Assembly (NCBI GenBank): GCA_036516995.1
Contig: DATDYW010000027.1
Coordinates: forward strand, 1-20,895
Length of the DNA: 20,895 nt
Origin: DATDYW01 sp036516995
GTDB taxonomy: Bacteria > Patescibacteriota > Minisyncoccia > Phycocordibacterales > JAACPR01
Reading direction: 5' to 3'
Position 1 is the stretch's first letter. Every line of letters begins with the position of its first letter. Shown here one piece after another: positions 1-6,984 of this stretch. The notes below the pieces were generated by a model. It was not told where the DNA came from. It saw only the letters and a program-made list of their open reading frames with translations, and ran no database searches. The position numbers were made by a program, and so were the translations under genes.

Positions 1-310
1 CCTGCGCGGCGGCAATCTCGCTTTCAGCCTGCTTCTGTTCGAGCTCTTTCTGCATCTTGCCGCCGTGGCGGGTGAACTTCTTGGTCGGCGAGAACTCGCC
101 GAGGCGGTGGCCGATCATATCTTCAGTTGCGGTAACTTCGACGTGCTGACGACCGTTGTAGACGCCGAAGGTGTAGGCGACCATCTCCGGTGTAATGACG
201 GCGCGGCGCTCCCAGGTCTTCACCACCCCCACCTCGTGGGGGCGCTTGCCCTCGATCTTCTTGAGGAGCCGCTCGTAGACGAACGGTCCTTTCTTTGCGG
301 AGCGTGTCAT
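1..310 (-). CDS. rpsS: 30S ribosomal protein S19 (uS19), 3' end outside window
   Basis: Reading leftward from the ATG at 310 gives a protein that opens MTRSAKKGPFV and carries the S19 signature: KTWERR, ITPEM, YNGRQHVEV, TEDMIGHRLGEF and TRHGG. S19 binds 16S rRNA in the head of the small subunit with S13. About 103 codons are visible and the frame is still open at the left edge. The normal S19 core (about 90 residues) is complete and is followed by a Gln/Glu/Ala/Lys-rich tail, an extension beyond the usual bacterial length. In a standard S10 operon rpsS directly follows rplB; here 2.2 kb of foreign-looking sequence separates them. Its own promoter (348-376) lies just upstream. No Shine-Dalgarno site precedes the ATG. 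Identification is secure; only the C-terminal end is unknown. Confidence 0.96.
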   Translation of the reverse strand, partial: MTRSAKKGPFVYERLLKKIEGKRPHEVGVVKTWERRAVITPEMVAYTFGVYNGRQHVEVTATEDMIGHRLGEFSPTKKFTRHGGKMQKELEQKQAESEIAAAQ

Positions 311-347
311 GAGGCGAAAATAAATGGCCTTTGGGCCAGTGCGCGCG

Positions 348-376
348 ATACTAGCGGAATACCTTTGTGGGGTCAA
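348..376 (-). promoter_or_regulatory. Promoter reading into rpsS
   Basis: On the minus strand, TTGACC (376-371) and TAGTAT (353-348) are separated by exactly 17 bases, a good sigma-70-type match. The predicted start near 341 leaves a leader of about 30 nt before rpsS. It lies between structured repeat copy A and rpsS, so it could restore transcription of the downstream S10 genes after the insertion upstream. Prediction from sequence only. Confidence 0.6.
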
Positions 377-383
377 GCGGGAG

Positions 384-496
384 GGAGGCTCCATTTGGGC
401 CGAAAACGCCCTCGCTACGCCTCGCCGTACAATTAGTACGTCGTTGGCTAGGCGAGGGGCGTTTTCGGCTCCAACTGTCGCCTCCGTGGTGACTCG
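384..496 (-). repeat. Structured repeat, copy A (inverted relative to the others)
   Basis: Read on the minus strand, this 113-nt element starts CGAGTCACCAC, then has GGAGGC (485-480) that pairs with GCCTCC (389-384), the shared motif GCGACAGT, a second long stem opened by CGAAAACGCCC and closed by GGGCGTTTTCG, an apical CGTAC/GTACG hairpin, and the shared tail AATGGAGCCTCC. Copies B (2421-2532) and C (8390-8503) have the same layout and almost the same length. It sits between the end of the EEP-fold gene and the rpsS promoter. It carries no open reading frame and no terminal T-run, so it is not a plain terminator. Confidence 0.85.
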
Positions 497-501
497 AATA
501 T

Positions 502-1266
502 TTACTCGCTACCATCCAAAATCTCAACCAGGAGTGGCGCGTGGTCAGAAACCTCGTCAGGCAAAATCTGGAAATGCTCCACCTCGAGATCGGGAGTGAC
601 GAAGGCGTAATCGGCAAAACGTTCCTCTTTCTTATAAAGACCGGTCCGTGTAGACGTAACTCCAGATTCTGCCACTAGGTTTCGAAATCCTGCGGATTCA
701 ATCATGCGAACGCTCTCCGTATCGGGGCGTAGGTTGAAGTCGCCACATAAAACAGTGCGCTGCGGGTTCTCGCCAACGGCTGTAATTAGGCGGCGAGACT
801 GCTCCAATCGAGCGGGTGTGTCGCTCTTGTTCGAAGGAACCCAGTGGCCATGAACATTAACCACCTTGAGGCCACCTCTCTCGCCTATCAAATCAACCCG
901 CAGCGCGCTACGCGGATGGTCAGCGTCATCGTTCTCAATTTCAGGAAAGTTGGGATTTTCGTAGAGCGAGATGCTGCCGCTCGCAGCGATGCCAATCTCT
1001 CGTCGAACAAAGGTAGCAATGCCATATGAGTCGTTCCAGACTGGCAAAAAGATTCCAACATGCCCAGGCATTGCATGCGAAAGGCGTGCATGGAGATCAC
1101 TTAACGTACCTTCCGCAGCAGCTTCAAAGAGAGCTGTCATATCCCGCCCCTTCTCATCGAACACTTCCTGAAAACAGAAAACGTCTACATCCTGGTGAGC
1201 CTCAAGAAACGGAAAGAGTGGACCAGACACGCGACCACCCCAGAGATTAAGAGAAATAATTTTCAC
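502..1266 (-). CDS. Endonuclease/exonuclease/phosphatase (EEP) fold enzyme
   Basis: The 254-residue product has the EEP (DNase I/exonuclease III-like) motifs in order: SLNLWGG with Asn7, FQEVF with Glu34, NVHGHW with His139, CGDFNLRPD with Asp176 and Asn178, and SDHAPL with Asp241/His242. These are the metal-binding and catalytic positions, so an active Mg-dependent phosphodiesterase or phosphatase is likely; the family cleaves DNA, RNA, phospholipids or sugar phosphates, and the substrate cannot be read here. There is no signal peptide, so it should be cytosolic. The start is GTG at 1266, chosen because the fold begins immediately (MKIISLNLW). It is the last of three low-GC genes inserted between rplB and rpsS. 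Base composition is clearly more AT-rich than the ribosomal genes around it, which suggests transfer. Confidence 0.85.
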   Translation of the reverse strand: MKIISLNLWGGRVSGPLFPFLEAHQDVDVFCFQEVFDEKGRDMTALFEAAAEGTLSDLHARLSHAMPGHVGIFLPVWNDSYGIATFVRREIGIAASGSISLYENPNFPEIENDDADHPRSALRVDLIGERGGLKVVNVHGHWVPSNKSDTPARLEQSRRLITAVGENPQRTVLCGDFNLRPDTESVRMIESAGFRNLVAESGVTSTRTGLYKKEERFADYAFVTPDLEVEHFQILPDEVSDHAPLLVEILDGSE

Positions 1267-1309
1267 CCAGAAATCCTAACAGAAGGAACCCCCCCATCGC
1301 GAGGTTTTT

Positions 1310-1627
1310 CTACCTTCGCTTTCTTGATTCAAGAGTAGCAACCCGGCCCTCCAGCTTATCGAATTCTTCCCTTCTAGGTCGAGAGTCGGCGAGATAATCA
1401 ATTCGTTCGTATAATCCGGATACTTGGGATTCTACGGAACCGAGTTTGGATTCAACAGAGCCAAGTCGAGACTCAACGGAGCCAAGTCGAGATTCGACGC
1501 CTTCAAATCTTTCATCGACCTCTTTAAATCGCTCTTTAATCTCGATACCCATATGAGAAAAACCTTCAGCGACCATTGCCGCGAGGCCATCTAGTGTTAC
1601 TTTTGCTGCCTTCTTCTTCCCTTTCAT
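1310..1627 (-). CDS. Small coiled-coil protein with tandem heptads
   Basis: No enzyme family is recognised. The product (105 residues from the ATG at 1627) starts with a Lys-rich stretch, then has a long charged helix containing four near-identical heptads (VESRLGS, VESRLGS, VESKLGS, VESQVSG), encoded by 21-bp DNA repeats at about 1428-1498. Such a pattern implies a parallel coiled coil and recent slippage expansion. Similar small proteins with VESRL-type repeats are common hypothetical proteins near mobile or toxin genes; no function follows from that. A TTG at 1651 would add eight residues, but a TATAAT at 1642-1637 lies between the two starts, so the ATG is preferred. It sits between the MBL-fold and EEP genes, 43 bases before the latter. 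Confidence 0.7.
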   Translation of the reverse strand: MKGKKKAAKVTLDGLAAMVAEGFSHMGIEIKERFKEVDERFEGVESRLGSVESRLGSVESKLGSVESQVSGLYERIDYLADSRPRREEFDKLEGRVATLESRKRR

Positions 1628-1636
1628 TGCGAGCGC

Positions 1637-1642
1637 ATTATA
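1637..1642 (-). promoter_or_regulatory. -10 box for a leaderless transcript of the coiled-coil gene
   Basis: The minus strand reads GGTATAATGCG; a perfect TATAAT at 1642-1637 is followed nine bases later by the ATG at 1627, so the transcript would begin at or next to the start codon. No convincing -35 box is visible 16-19 bases upstream. Confidence 0.5.
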
Positions 1643-1709
1643 CCAACCCAACCTAAAGGGCCACTAAATTTGACATGAACTAACGATAAACAAACTTCCC
1701 GTGTTTATT

Positions 1710-1754
1710 AAATACACAGGTTCGACCTGTGCCACAGGTCGAACCTGTGTATTT
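1710..1754. terminator. Perfect 21-bp inverted repeat, probable terminator after the MBL gene
   Basis: Arms 1710-1730 and 1734-1754 are perfectly complementary (AAATACACAGG... with ...CCTGTGTATTT) around a 3-nt loop. It begins one base after the stop codon of the MBL-fold gene (1755-1757). On the minus strand only a short TATTT tract follows; on the plus strand there is a run of five T. It most likely ends transcription of the MBL-fold gene, but the long perfect arms could also be a protein-binding palindrome. Confidence 0.65.
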
Positions 1755-2399
1755 TTAGGAAAAAGTCGCCTCCTCCCCAGATTTGAGAGGAACGAACTCG
1801 ATGCCGTGCTTCGGGAGCACGGTCAGCGGGGCACGGTGGGCTGTCCCGTAGCGGCCGGGCGCAAGGCCCGCGTCGTGCACGGGAAAGGCTACTCGAGGTT
1901 TCACCTCAAGCGCATAGCGAATCGAATCACGAACGCGGCACCAAGGACCCGCGACCGGCAGCGCAAGAACATCAACTGGCTTACCCGGCACCTTGAATGC
2001 GTCGCCTGGATAGAAAAGTTTGCCAGCCACAAAGAAGCCGGTGTTTTGAACCTGCCCCATTTCCTCAAAAATTTCCTCGTGACGCGCATCGAATGCCTCC
2101 AGCGCCACGCCAGCAATCTCGGCCGCAGTGGAACCCTCAAGAATCTCGTACGCAATGCCCTCGGCCGAGAGAATCTTCCCAACCGCCGAGTTCGTAACTA
2201 CTTTTGCCTGCGGATTATTTGAGAGCACCGCCTTCAGCGACTCAATGTGCAAGTGATCGCCGTGTTCGTGTGTGATGAGTACCAAATCAACTCCCGTCAC
2301 CTTGTTCTGGTCAGTGGAGTAGTCGCCTGGGTCAGTAAGAACTTTCTTACCGTCAATCTCAATCACTAAGCAGCAGTGGCCAATCTTCTTGATTTTCAT
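1755..2399 (-). CDS. Metallo-beta-lactamase-fold hydrolase (UlaG/YtkL-like)
   Basis: The 214-residue protein opens MKIKKIGHCCLVIEIDGKKV and has THEHGDH at 43-49 (His44, His46, Asp48, His49), a further Asp133 in PGDA and His175 in FPVHD. These are the two-metal ligands of the MBL fold in the L-ascorbate-6-phosphate lactonase/YtkL-like group, often annotated as MBL-fold metal-dependent hydrolase. The real substrate is unknown in most members. No signal peptide is present. It is the first of the three genes inserted between rplB and rpsS. Its ATG at 2399 follows an extended -10 (TGCTAGTAT) by only six bases, so it may be leaderless with a promoter at the inner edge of structured repeat copy B. 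Confidence 0.88.
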   Translation of the reverse strand: MKIKKIGHCCLVIEIDGKKVLTDPGDYSTDQNKVTGVDLVLITHEHGDHLHIESLKAVLSNNPQAKVVTNSAVGKILSAEGIAYEILEGSTAAEIAGVALEAFDARHEEIFEEMGQVQNTGFFVAGKLFYPGDAFKVPGKPVDVLALPVAGPWCRVRDSIRYALEVKPRVAFPVHDAGLAPGRYGTAHRAPLTVLPKHGIEFVPLKSGEEATFS

Positions 2400-2405
2400 A
2401 TGCTG

Positions 2406-2413
2406 ATACTAGC
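2406..2413 (-). promoter_or_regulatory. Extended -10 for the MBL-fold gene
   Basis: On the minus strand TTGCTAGTAT carries a TGn extension plus TAGTAT (2411-2406), six bases before the ATG at 2399. No clear -35 is visible. If real, the inserted genes are transcribed from their own promoter rather than by read-through from rplB, and the transcript has almost no leader. Confidence 0.45.
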
Positions 2414-2420
2414 AAATCGA

Positions 2421-2532
2421 CGAGTCACCACGGAAGCGACAGTCGCAGACGAAAACCTCGCCGACCGGCCCGACGGCGCACTCCTGTACACCGAGGGACG
2501 GAGGCGAGTTTTGCGGCGCGAATGGAGCTTCC
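2421..2532 (+). repeat. Structured repeat, copy B
   Basis: This 112-nt element has the family layout: CGAGTCACCAC, GGAAGC (2432-2437), GCGACAGT, a stem opened by CGAAAACCTCGCC and closed by GGCGAGTTTT, an apical part containing CACTCCTGTAC, and the tail AATGGAGCTTCC. The outer stem shows a compensatory change: GGAAGC pairs with GCTTCC (2527-2532) here, whereas copies A and C have GGAGGC with GCCTCC. It lies between the end of rplB and the MBL-fold gene, with its 5' end toward the inserted genes, exactly mirroring copy A on the other side. Confidence 0.85.
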
Positions 2533-2566
2533 TGTAGACGAAGTGCGAAATCCCGAAAGTGCCAGA

Positions 2567-3412
2567 TTACTTCTTCTTCCCCACTTTGCGGCGAGAAACA
2601 ATGAACACGTTCGAGTACTTCTTCGGGCTGCGCGTCTTCTGACCCTTGCCGGAAGGCTTGCCCCACGCGGTTTTGGCGCGACGGAGCCCGCGGCCCTGGC
2701 GGCCCTCGCCGCCGCCGTGCGGGTGGTCGACCGGGTTCATCGCGGTGCCGCGGACGGTCGGGCGGACGCCGAGCCAGCGCGAGCGGCCGGCCTTGCCGAT
2801 GTTCACGAGGTGGTGGTCGGGGTTGGAAACCTCGCCGACGGTCGCCCAGCCGGTTGAGGTGAACTTGCGGACCTCGGTCGACGGCAGGCGAACGTGGGTC
2901 TGGCCTGCGTCCTGGGCGATGACCTCGGCGAAGACGCCGGCCGAGCGAACCATCTTGCCGCCGCCGCCCGGCTTGAGCTCGATGTTGTAGACAAAGGTGC
3001 CCACCGGCATCGATCCGAGCGGCAGGCGGTTGCCCGGGGCAACCTTCACGGAATCCCCGGAGAGAATTTCATCGCCGACCTTCACCTTCTGCGGCAGGAG
3101 CGCGTAGCGGCGGTCGCCGTCGCGGTAGAGGAGCAGGCCGATGAAGCCGGAGCGGCTCGGGTCGTACTCGACGCTCTCAACCCTGGCCGTGGTGCCAGCC
3201 TTGGCGTAGCCGAAGTCCACGTCGCGGAAGAGGCGCTTGTGGCCGCCGCCCTGGTGGCGAACGGTGATGCGGCCCCGGGCGTTCCGGCCGGCGTAGCGCT
3301 TGCCGCCCGAGACGAGCGCCTTGTGCGGCTCGTTCGTGGTGATGACGCCGCGGTAGTGCACCACCGTGGTGTGGCGGAGCGACTTCGTTGCGGGGTGGTA
3401 CTTCTTAATCAT
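2567..3412 (-). CDS. rplB: 50S ribosomal protein L2 (uL2)
   Basis: The 281-residue product is a full-length L2, a primary 23S rRNA-binding protein needed for subunit association and peptidyl transferase centre assembly. Visible signatures are RNARGRITVRHQGGGHKR near 43-60 and the universally conserved DHPHGGGEGR at 229-238, followed by the basic tail AKTAWGKPSGKGQKTR. The ATG at 3412 is the natural start (MIKKYHPATKS). It follows rplW by 11 bases in the S10 operon order. Downstream, where rpsS should come directly, structured repeat B and three foreign-looking genes are found instead. No Shine-Dalgarno site is seen, as for most genes here. Confidence 0.98.
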   Translation of the reverse strand: MIKKYHPATKSLRHTTVVHYRGVITTNEPHKALVSGGKRYAGRNARGRITVRHQGGGHKRLFRDVDFGYAKAGTTARVESVEYDPSRSGFIGLLLYRDGDRRYALLPQKVKVGDEILSGDSVKVAPGNRLPLGSMPVGTFVYNIELKPGGGGKMVRSAGVFAEVIAQDAGQTHVRLPSTEVRKFTSTGWATVGEVSNPDHHLVNIGKAGRSRWLGVRPTVRGTAMNPVDHPHGGGEGRQGRGLRRAKTAWGKPSGKGQKTRSPKKYSNVFIVSRRKVGKKK

Positions 3413-3423
3413 GGCGGTAAGGG

Positions 3424-3765
3424 TTAGACAAATTCGATAGTCTCGCCTTTCTTGAGTCGCACGTACGCCTTCTTCATTGTGCCGGTGCGGCCAATGTGCT
3501 TGCCGCGGCGGCGAACCTTCGAGCGAATAGGCGCGGTATTAACGGAAACCGGAGTCACCCCGTAGGCGGCGACCACGGCCAAGGCGATTTCGCGCTTGGT
3601 GGCGTCCGGCATCACGGTGAAGGTGTAGACGTGGTCGCCCGCGAGGTGGGCGGCCTTTTCGGTGATGCGCGGGCGAACGATAGCGGAGAGAATGCGGGCG
3701 CTCTTGGAAACTACGCCGCCCTCTGACGCATCCTTAATCGGGTTCTTTTTGTTGAAGATAGACAT
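3424..3765 (-). CDS. rplW: 50S ribosomal protein L23 (uL23)
   Basis: The 113-residue product matches L23: RPRITEKAAHLAGDHVYTF followed by ATKREIALAVVAAYGVTPVSVNT and a C-terminal basic KRRGKHIGRTGTMKKAYVRLKKGETI segment. L23 binds domain III of 23S rRNA at the exit tunnel and is the docking site for trigger factor and SRP. About 25 N-terminal residues precede the conserved core, slightly longer than in E. coli. It lies six bases after rplD and 11 before rplB, so it is co-transcribed. Confidence 0.97.
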   Translation of the reverse strand: MSIFNKKNPIKDASEGGVVSKSARILSAIVRPRITEKAAHLAGDHVYTFTVMPDATKREIALAVVAAYGVTPVSVNTAPIRSKVRRRGKHIGRTGTMKKAYVRLKKGETIEFV

Positions 3766-3771
3766 ACAGAT

Positions 3772-4494
3772 TTACTCAGCGGCAACCTTGGTTCGCTTCA
3801 CCTTAGCAGTTGCAACCTTGGCAGCTTTCACGGGCAGCCGGCTCTCAATCTGGCCGATGCTCTCCGCCGGAGCCTCGATGAGAATAAATTTGTAGCGCAG
3901 AGCGTCAACCGGGTTGAGGCTGCGCGCCTCCGAAACGGAAACATTGCCGAAGTTGCGGAAACTCTTCTCGATAGCCGAGGACTTCGCGGCGGTGGCGAGG
4001 AGCGCGGCATTCTTTCGAGAAGAAAGTCGCGCGAGGCCCTCGTTCTTGGAAAGGCCGACGAGGAGCGCCGCGGCCTCCCTCGACTTCGGCACCGCCATCG
4101 CCATCTTCTCGACGAGCACAATCTCGCCGTCCCTGAACTTGCGCGAGAGCACCGTGAACAGCGCCTTGGCGCCAGCCTTGCGGTTGATCTTGCGGGCGTA
4201 GCTGCGCTCTCTGTTCGGCCCGTGGGTGACGCCGCCGCCCTTCCAGATCGGCGATCGGCGCGAGCCGTGGCGGGCGCGGCCGGTGCCCTTCTGCTGCCAG
4301 GGCTTGCGGCCGCCGCCGCGGACGTCGCCGCGGTTCTTGGCGTGGGCAATCGGCGTGCGCGCGGCAGTTTCCATCGCGGTGGTGGTCTGGTGCACCAAAT
4401 CAGCGTTCCAGGGCAGGCCGAAGACCGCCTCGGGGAGATCGAACTCCCCCACCTTCTTGCCCTGCGCGCTGTAAATCGGTGCCTTCATATACAT
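3772..4494 (-). CDS. rplD: 50S ribosomal protein L4 (uL4)
   Basis: The 240-residue product shows the L4 signature: the conserved stretch HAKNRGDVRGGGRKPWQQKG followed by GRARHGSRRSPIWKGGGVTHGP, the loop that reaches into the exit tunnel. The C-terminus carries an Ala/Lys/Val-rich tail longer than the usual L4 (about 205 residues). The start is ATG at 4494 (MYMKAPIYS) or ATG at 4488; both are possible and neither has a Shine-Dalgarno site. It begins four bases after the rplC stop codon, suggesting coupled translation. In E. coli L4 represses its own operon; no equivalent leader structure can be asserted here. Confidence 0.97.
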   Translation of the reverse strand: MYMKAPIYSAQGKKVGEFDLPEAVFGLPWNADLVHQTTTAMETAARTPIAHAKNRGDVRGGGRKPWQQKGTGRARHGSRRSPIWKGGGVTHGPNRERSYARKINRKAGAKALFTVLSRKFRDGEIVLVEKMAMAVPKSREAAALLVGLSKNEGLARLSSRKNAALLATAAKSSAIEKSFRNFGNVSVSEARSLNPVDALRYKFILIEAPAESIGQIESRLPVKAAKVATAKVKRTKVAAE

Positions 4495-4498
4495 TTAT

Positions 4499-5119
4499 TT
4501 AGCCGCGAACCACCACCGTGGTGCCGCGGCGGCCGGGAACCGCGCCGCGGATGTAGAGCTCGCCGCCCTCGGCGTCGATCGCCGCCACGACCAGGTTCCT
4601 GACCGAGACGAGGTCGCCGCCCATTCGGCCGGGCATCCGGGTGCCCCTCGCCACCCGGCCACCCGCGCGGCCGCCGCCGCCAATCGAACCGGCCTCGCGC
4701 TCGGAGTGCTTCTGGCCGTGCGTGCGCTGACCGCCCTTGAACCGGTGGCGCTTCACGACGCCCTGGAAACCCTTGCCCTTGGAGGTGCCCGAGACCGTGA
4801 TTTTGTCGCCGACAACAAATGCGTCGACGGTAACCTTCTCGCCAACGACAGGCGCAGCCTCACCCGCAACGAGCGGAAACTCGCGGAAGAAATCGCAGAC
4901 GACGCCGGCGTTCTTGGCGTGACCCTTCTGCGGCCGCCTGACCGAGCGCTCGCGCGAAGCTTTTCGGCCGAGCTGGACGGCGACGTAGCCGTCCTTCTCC
5001 TTCGACTTGACCTGCGTCACGACAACCGAGGGCACCTTCAGCACGGTCACGGGAACCGCCCGACCTTCGGCGTCGAAAATCTGGGTCATCCGGTCCTTGG
5101 TGGCGATGAGACGCTTCAT
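4499..5119 (-). CDS. rplC: 50S ribosomal protein L3 (uL3)
   Basis: The 206-residue product is a full-length L3, an early 23S rRNA assembly protein. Diagnostic parts are the N-terminal ATKDRMTQIFDAEGRAVPVTVL, the KGKGFQGVVKRHRFKGGQRTHG block and the RARGT-type segment RVARGTRMPGRMGG. The ATG at 5119 gives MKRLIATKDRM, which fits the family. It lies 46 bases after rpsJ and is followed at once by rplD. Composition and order match the rest of the S10 operon. Confidence 0.97.
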   Translation of the reverse strand: MKRLIATKDRMTQIFDAEGRAVPVTVLKVPSVVVTQVKSKEKDGYVAVQLGRKASRERSVRRPQKGHAKNAGVVCDFFREFPLVAGEAAPVVGEKVTVDAFVVGDKITVSGTSKGKGFQGVVKRHRFKGGQRTHGQKHSEREAGSIGGGGRAGGRVARGTRMPGRMGGDLVSVRNLVVAAIDAEGGELYIRGAVPGRRGTTVVVRG

Positions 5120-5165
5120 TGGGTGTGGCGGCGGGCGGGGTAGCGGCTTCTAGCGGAGGGGCACC

Positions 5166-5558
5166 CTACATCATCTTCACGTCGATATCAACGCCGGAGG
5201 GCAGCGAGAGGTTGGTCAGGGCCTCGACCACCTTGGCGGAGGGGTTGACGATGTCGATGAGGCGCTTGTGGACGCGCATCTCGAACTGCTCGCGCGCGTC
5301 CTTGTAGACGAACGCCGAGCGGTTCACCGTGTACTTCTTGATCTCGGTCGGCAGCGGTATTGGGCCAGCCACCTCCGCGTCGTGGCGGCGGGCGGTCTCC
5401 ACGATCTGGCGCACCGAGGCGTCGAGAATCTTGTGGTCGTAGGCGCGGACACGGATGCGCAGCCGACCGAAGCTCTCCGACTTCGCGGCGGCGGCTTCCT
5501 CTTCCTTCTTCTTCTTGGCCGAGACCTTGGGGGCCCTGGGCGTTTTGGCGGTTGCCAT
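5166..5558 (-). CDS. rpsJ: 30S ribosomal protein S10 (uS10)
   Basis: The product (130 residues from ATG 5558) has the complete S10 core: LRIRVRAYDHKILDASVRQIVETA, AEVAGPIPLPTEIKKYTVNRS and EMRVHKRLIDIVNPS. S10 is part of the 30S head and the NusB-S10 antitermination complex. An Ala/Lys/Glu-rich N-terminal extension of about 27 residues precedes the core, unlike the short E. coli protein. A GTG at 5615 in the same frame would add 19 more residues without family support, so the ATG is preferred. It is the first gene of the S10 order and lies 96 bases after tuf, a spacing that contains a short GCCCCG/CGGGGC hairpin but no T-run. Confidence 0.95.
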   Translation of the reverse strand: MATAKTPRAPKVSAKKKKEEEAAAAKSESFGRLRIRVRAYDHKILDASVRQIVETARRHDAEVAGPIPLPTEIKKYTVNRSAFVYKDAREQFEMRVHKRLIDIVNPSAKVVEALTNLSLPSGVDIDVKMM

Positions 5559-5654
5559 AGTTTTCGTTTGTGCCGGCGATCCGAGTTGTCGGCCCCGACC
5601 TCTGCGGCGGGGCACCGTATCCTCGGGGCGTCCTGGCGTTAGCTAATCCTCAGC

Positions 5655-6848
5655 CTAGGCGACGATCTTGGTCACGACGCCGGCGCCGACGGTCTTGCCG
5701 CCCTCGCGAATGGCGAAGCGGGTCTTGTCTTCAAGCGCGACCGGGGCGACGAGCTTGACCTTGAAGGTCACGGTGTCGCCCGGCATCACCATCTCGACGC
5801 CCTCCTTGAGCGTCACCTCGCCGGTGACGTCGGTGGTGCGGACGTAGAACTGCGGCTTGTAGCCGGTGACGAACGGGGTGTGGCGGCCGCCCTCCTCCTT
5901 CTTGAGGATGTAGACCTCGGCCTCGAAGTCGGTGTGCGGGGTCACGGAGCCGGGCGCGGCGAGGACCTGGCCGCGGTGAATCTCCTCCTTCTTGGTGCCG
6001 CGCAGCAGGATGCCGGCGTTGTCGCCAGCCTGGCCCTCGTTGAGCGTCTTGTTGAACATCTCGATGCCGGTGACGGTGGTCTTGGCGGTCGGCTGGAGGC
6101 CGACAATCTCGATGTCCTGGCCGACCTTCACGACGCCGCGCTCGATGCGGCCGGTGACGACGGTGCCGCGGCCTTCAATCGAGAAGATGTCCTCGACGGG
6201 CATCAGGAAGGGCTTGGCGAGGTCGCGCTCCGGCACCGGGATGTAGGTGTCCATGAAGCCGACGAGCTCGAGGACCTTCTGGGACCACTCGTCGGTGTTG
6301 TCCTTCGCCTCGAGCGCCTTGAGGCCCGAGCCGCGGACGAACGGGGTGGCCGCGCCGTCGTAGCCGTTAGCGGTCAAGAGGCCGCGGATCTCCTCCTCGA
6401 CGAGGTCGATGAGGTCTTTGTCGTCCACCATGTCGCACTTGTTGATGAAGACGATGATCTTGGGCACGCCGACCTGGCGGGCGAGGAGCACGTGCTCGCG
6501 GGTCTGCGGCATCATGCCGTCGGTCGCGGCGACCACGAGGATTGCGCCGTCCATCTGGGCGGCACCGGTGATCATGTTCTTGATGAAGTCGGCGTGGCCC
6601 GGGCAGTCAATGTGGGCGTAGTGGCGGGCGTCGGAGGAGTACTCGTTGTGCGAGAGCGCGATGGTGATGCCGCGCGCCTTCTCCTCCGGGGCGGAGTCAA
6701 TCTGGTCGACGGTCTTGAGCTTGACGGTCTTGCCGGCGCGGGAAAGGACGCTGAGGATCGCCGCGGTGAGCGTCGTCTTGCCGTGGTCGACGTGGCCGAT
6801 GGTGCCGACGTTGACGTGGGGCTTGGAGCGGTCGAAGACTTCAGCCAT
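5655..6848 (-). CDS. tuf: Elongation factor Tu
   Basis: The 397-residue product is full-length EF-Tu, the GTPase that brings aminoacyl-tRNA to the ribosome. GTP-binding motifs are visible: GHVDHGKT at 18-25, RGITI at 59-63 in switch I, DCPGH at 81-85 with the catalytic His, and NKCD at 136-139; beta-barrel domains 2 and 3 follow. The ATG at 6848 gives MAEVFDRSKPHVNVGTIGHV. It heads the transcription unit that continues into rpsJ and the S10 genes, as in the common fusA-tuf-S10 arrangement, but no fusA lies upstream here. A strong promoter is found 137 bases upstream. Confidence 0.99.
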   Translation of the reverse strand: MAEVFDRSKPHVNVGTIGHVDHGKTTLTAAILSVLSRAGKTVKLKTVDQIDSAPEEKARGITIALSHNEYSSDARHYAHIDCPGHADFIKNMITGAAQMDGAILVVAATDGMMPQTREHVLLARQVGVPKIIVFINKCDMVDDKDLIDLVEEEIRGLLTANGYDGAATPFVRGSGLKALEAKDNTDEWSQKVLELVGFMDTYIPVPERDLAKPFLMPVEDIFSIEGRGTVVTGRIERGVVKVGQDIEIVGLQPTAKTTVTGIEMFNKTLNEGQAGDNAGILLRGTKKEEIHRGQVLAAPGSVTPHTDFEAEVYILKKEEGGRHTPFVTGYKPQFYVRTTDVTGEVTLKEGVEMVMPGDTVTFKVKLVAPVALEDKTRFAIREGGKTVGAGVVTKIVA

Positions 6849-6984
6849 AGTTTTTAGGTGTTTTTCCCTCCCCCACTTGCTCTGCCGTGCGACGGCGCCG
6901 AGCCAGCGGGCGAAGGTCGGTCAGTTGGTCTCTCTTAAAATCCCGAATCGCGCAGACACAAAAGCCCGCGCGTGGGCGAGGGGG
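6849..6984 (-). promoter_or_regulatory. Leader region of tuf / S10 transcript
   Basis: About 130 bases separate the predicted transcription start (near 6978) from the tuf ATG. The first transcribed bases can form a small GCCC/GGGC hairpin followed by TTTT. No Shine-Dalgarno site stands before the ATG. No known riboswitch or ribosomal-protein leader motif was recognised. On the plus strand this stretch appears empty. Confidence 0.4.

Noticed and set aside
384..496. Reading the structured repeats as transcription terminators
   Set aside because: No T-run follows the arms, the 3' flank is conserved beyond the stem (AATGGAGC inside), and copies sit both downstream and upstream of genes.
384..2532. 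Reading the structured repeats as integron attC sites
   Set aside because: The arms lack the GTTRRRY/RYYYAAC core boxes, and no integron integrase is present in the window.
5880..6857. Long plus-strand open frame of 325 codons opposite tuf
   Set aside because: It is antisense to a perfect EF-Tu gene; its Val/Asp/Leu/Gly-rich composition is the usual mirror of GC-rich coding sequence.
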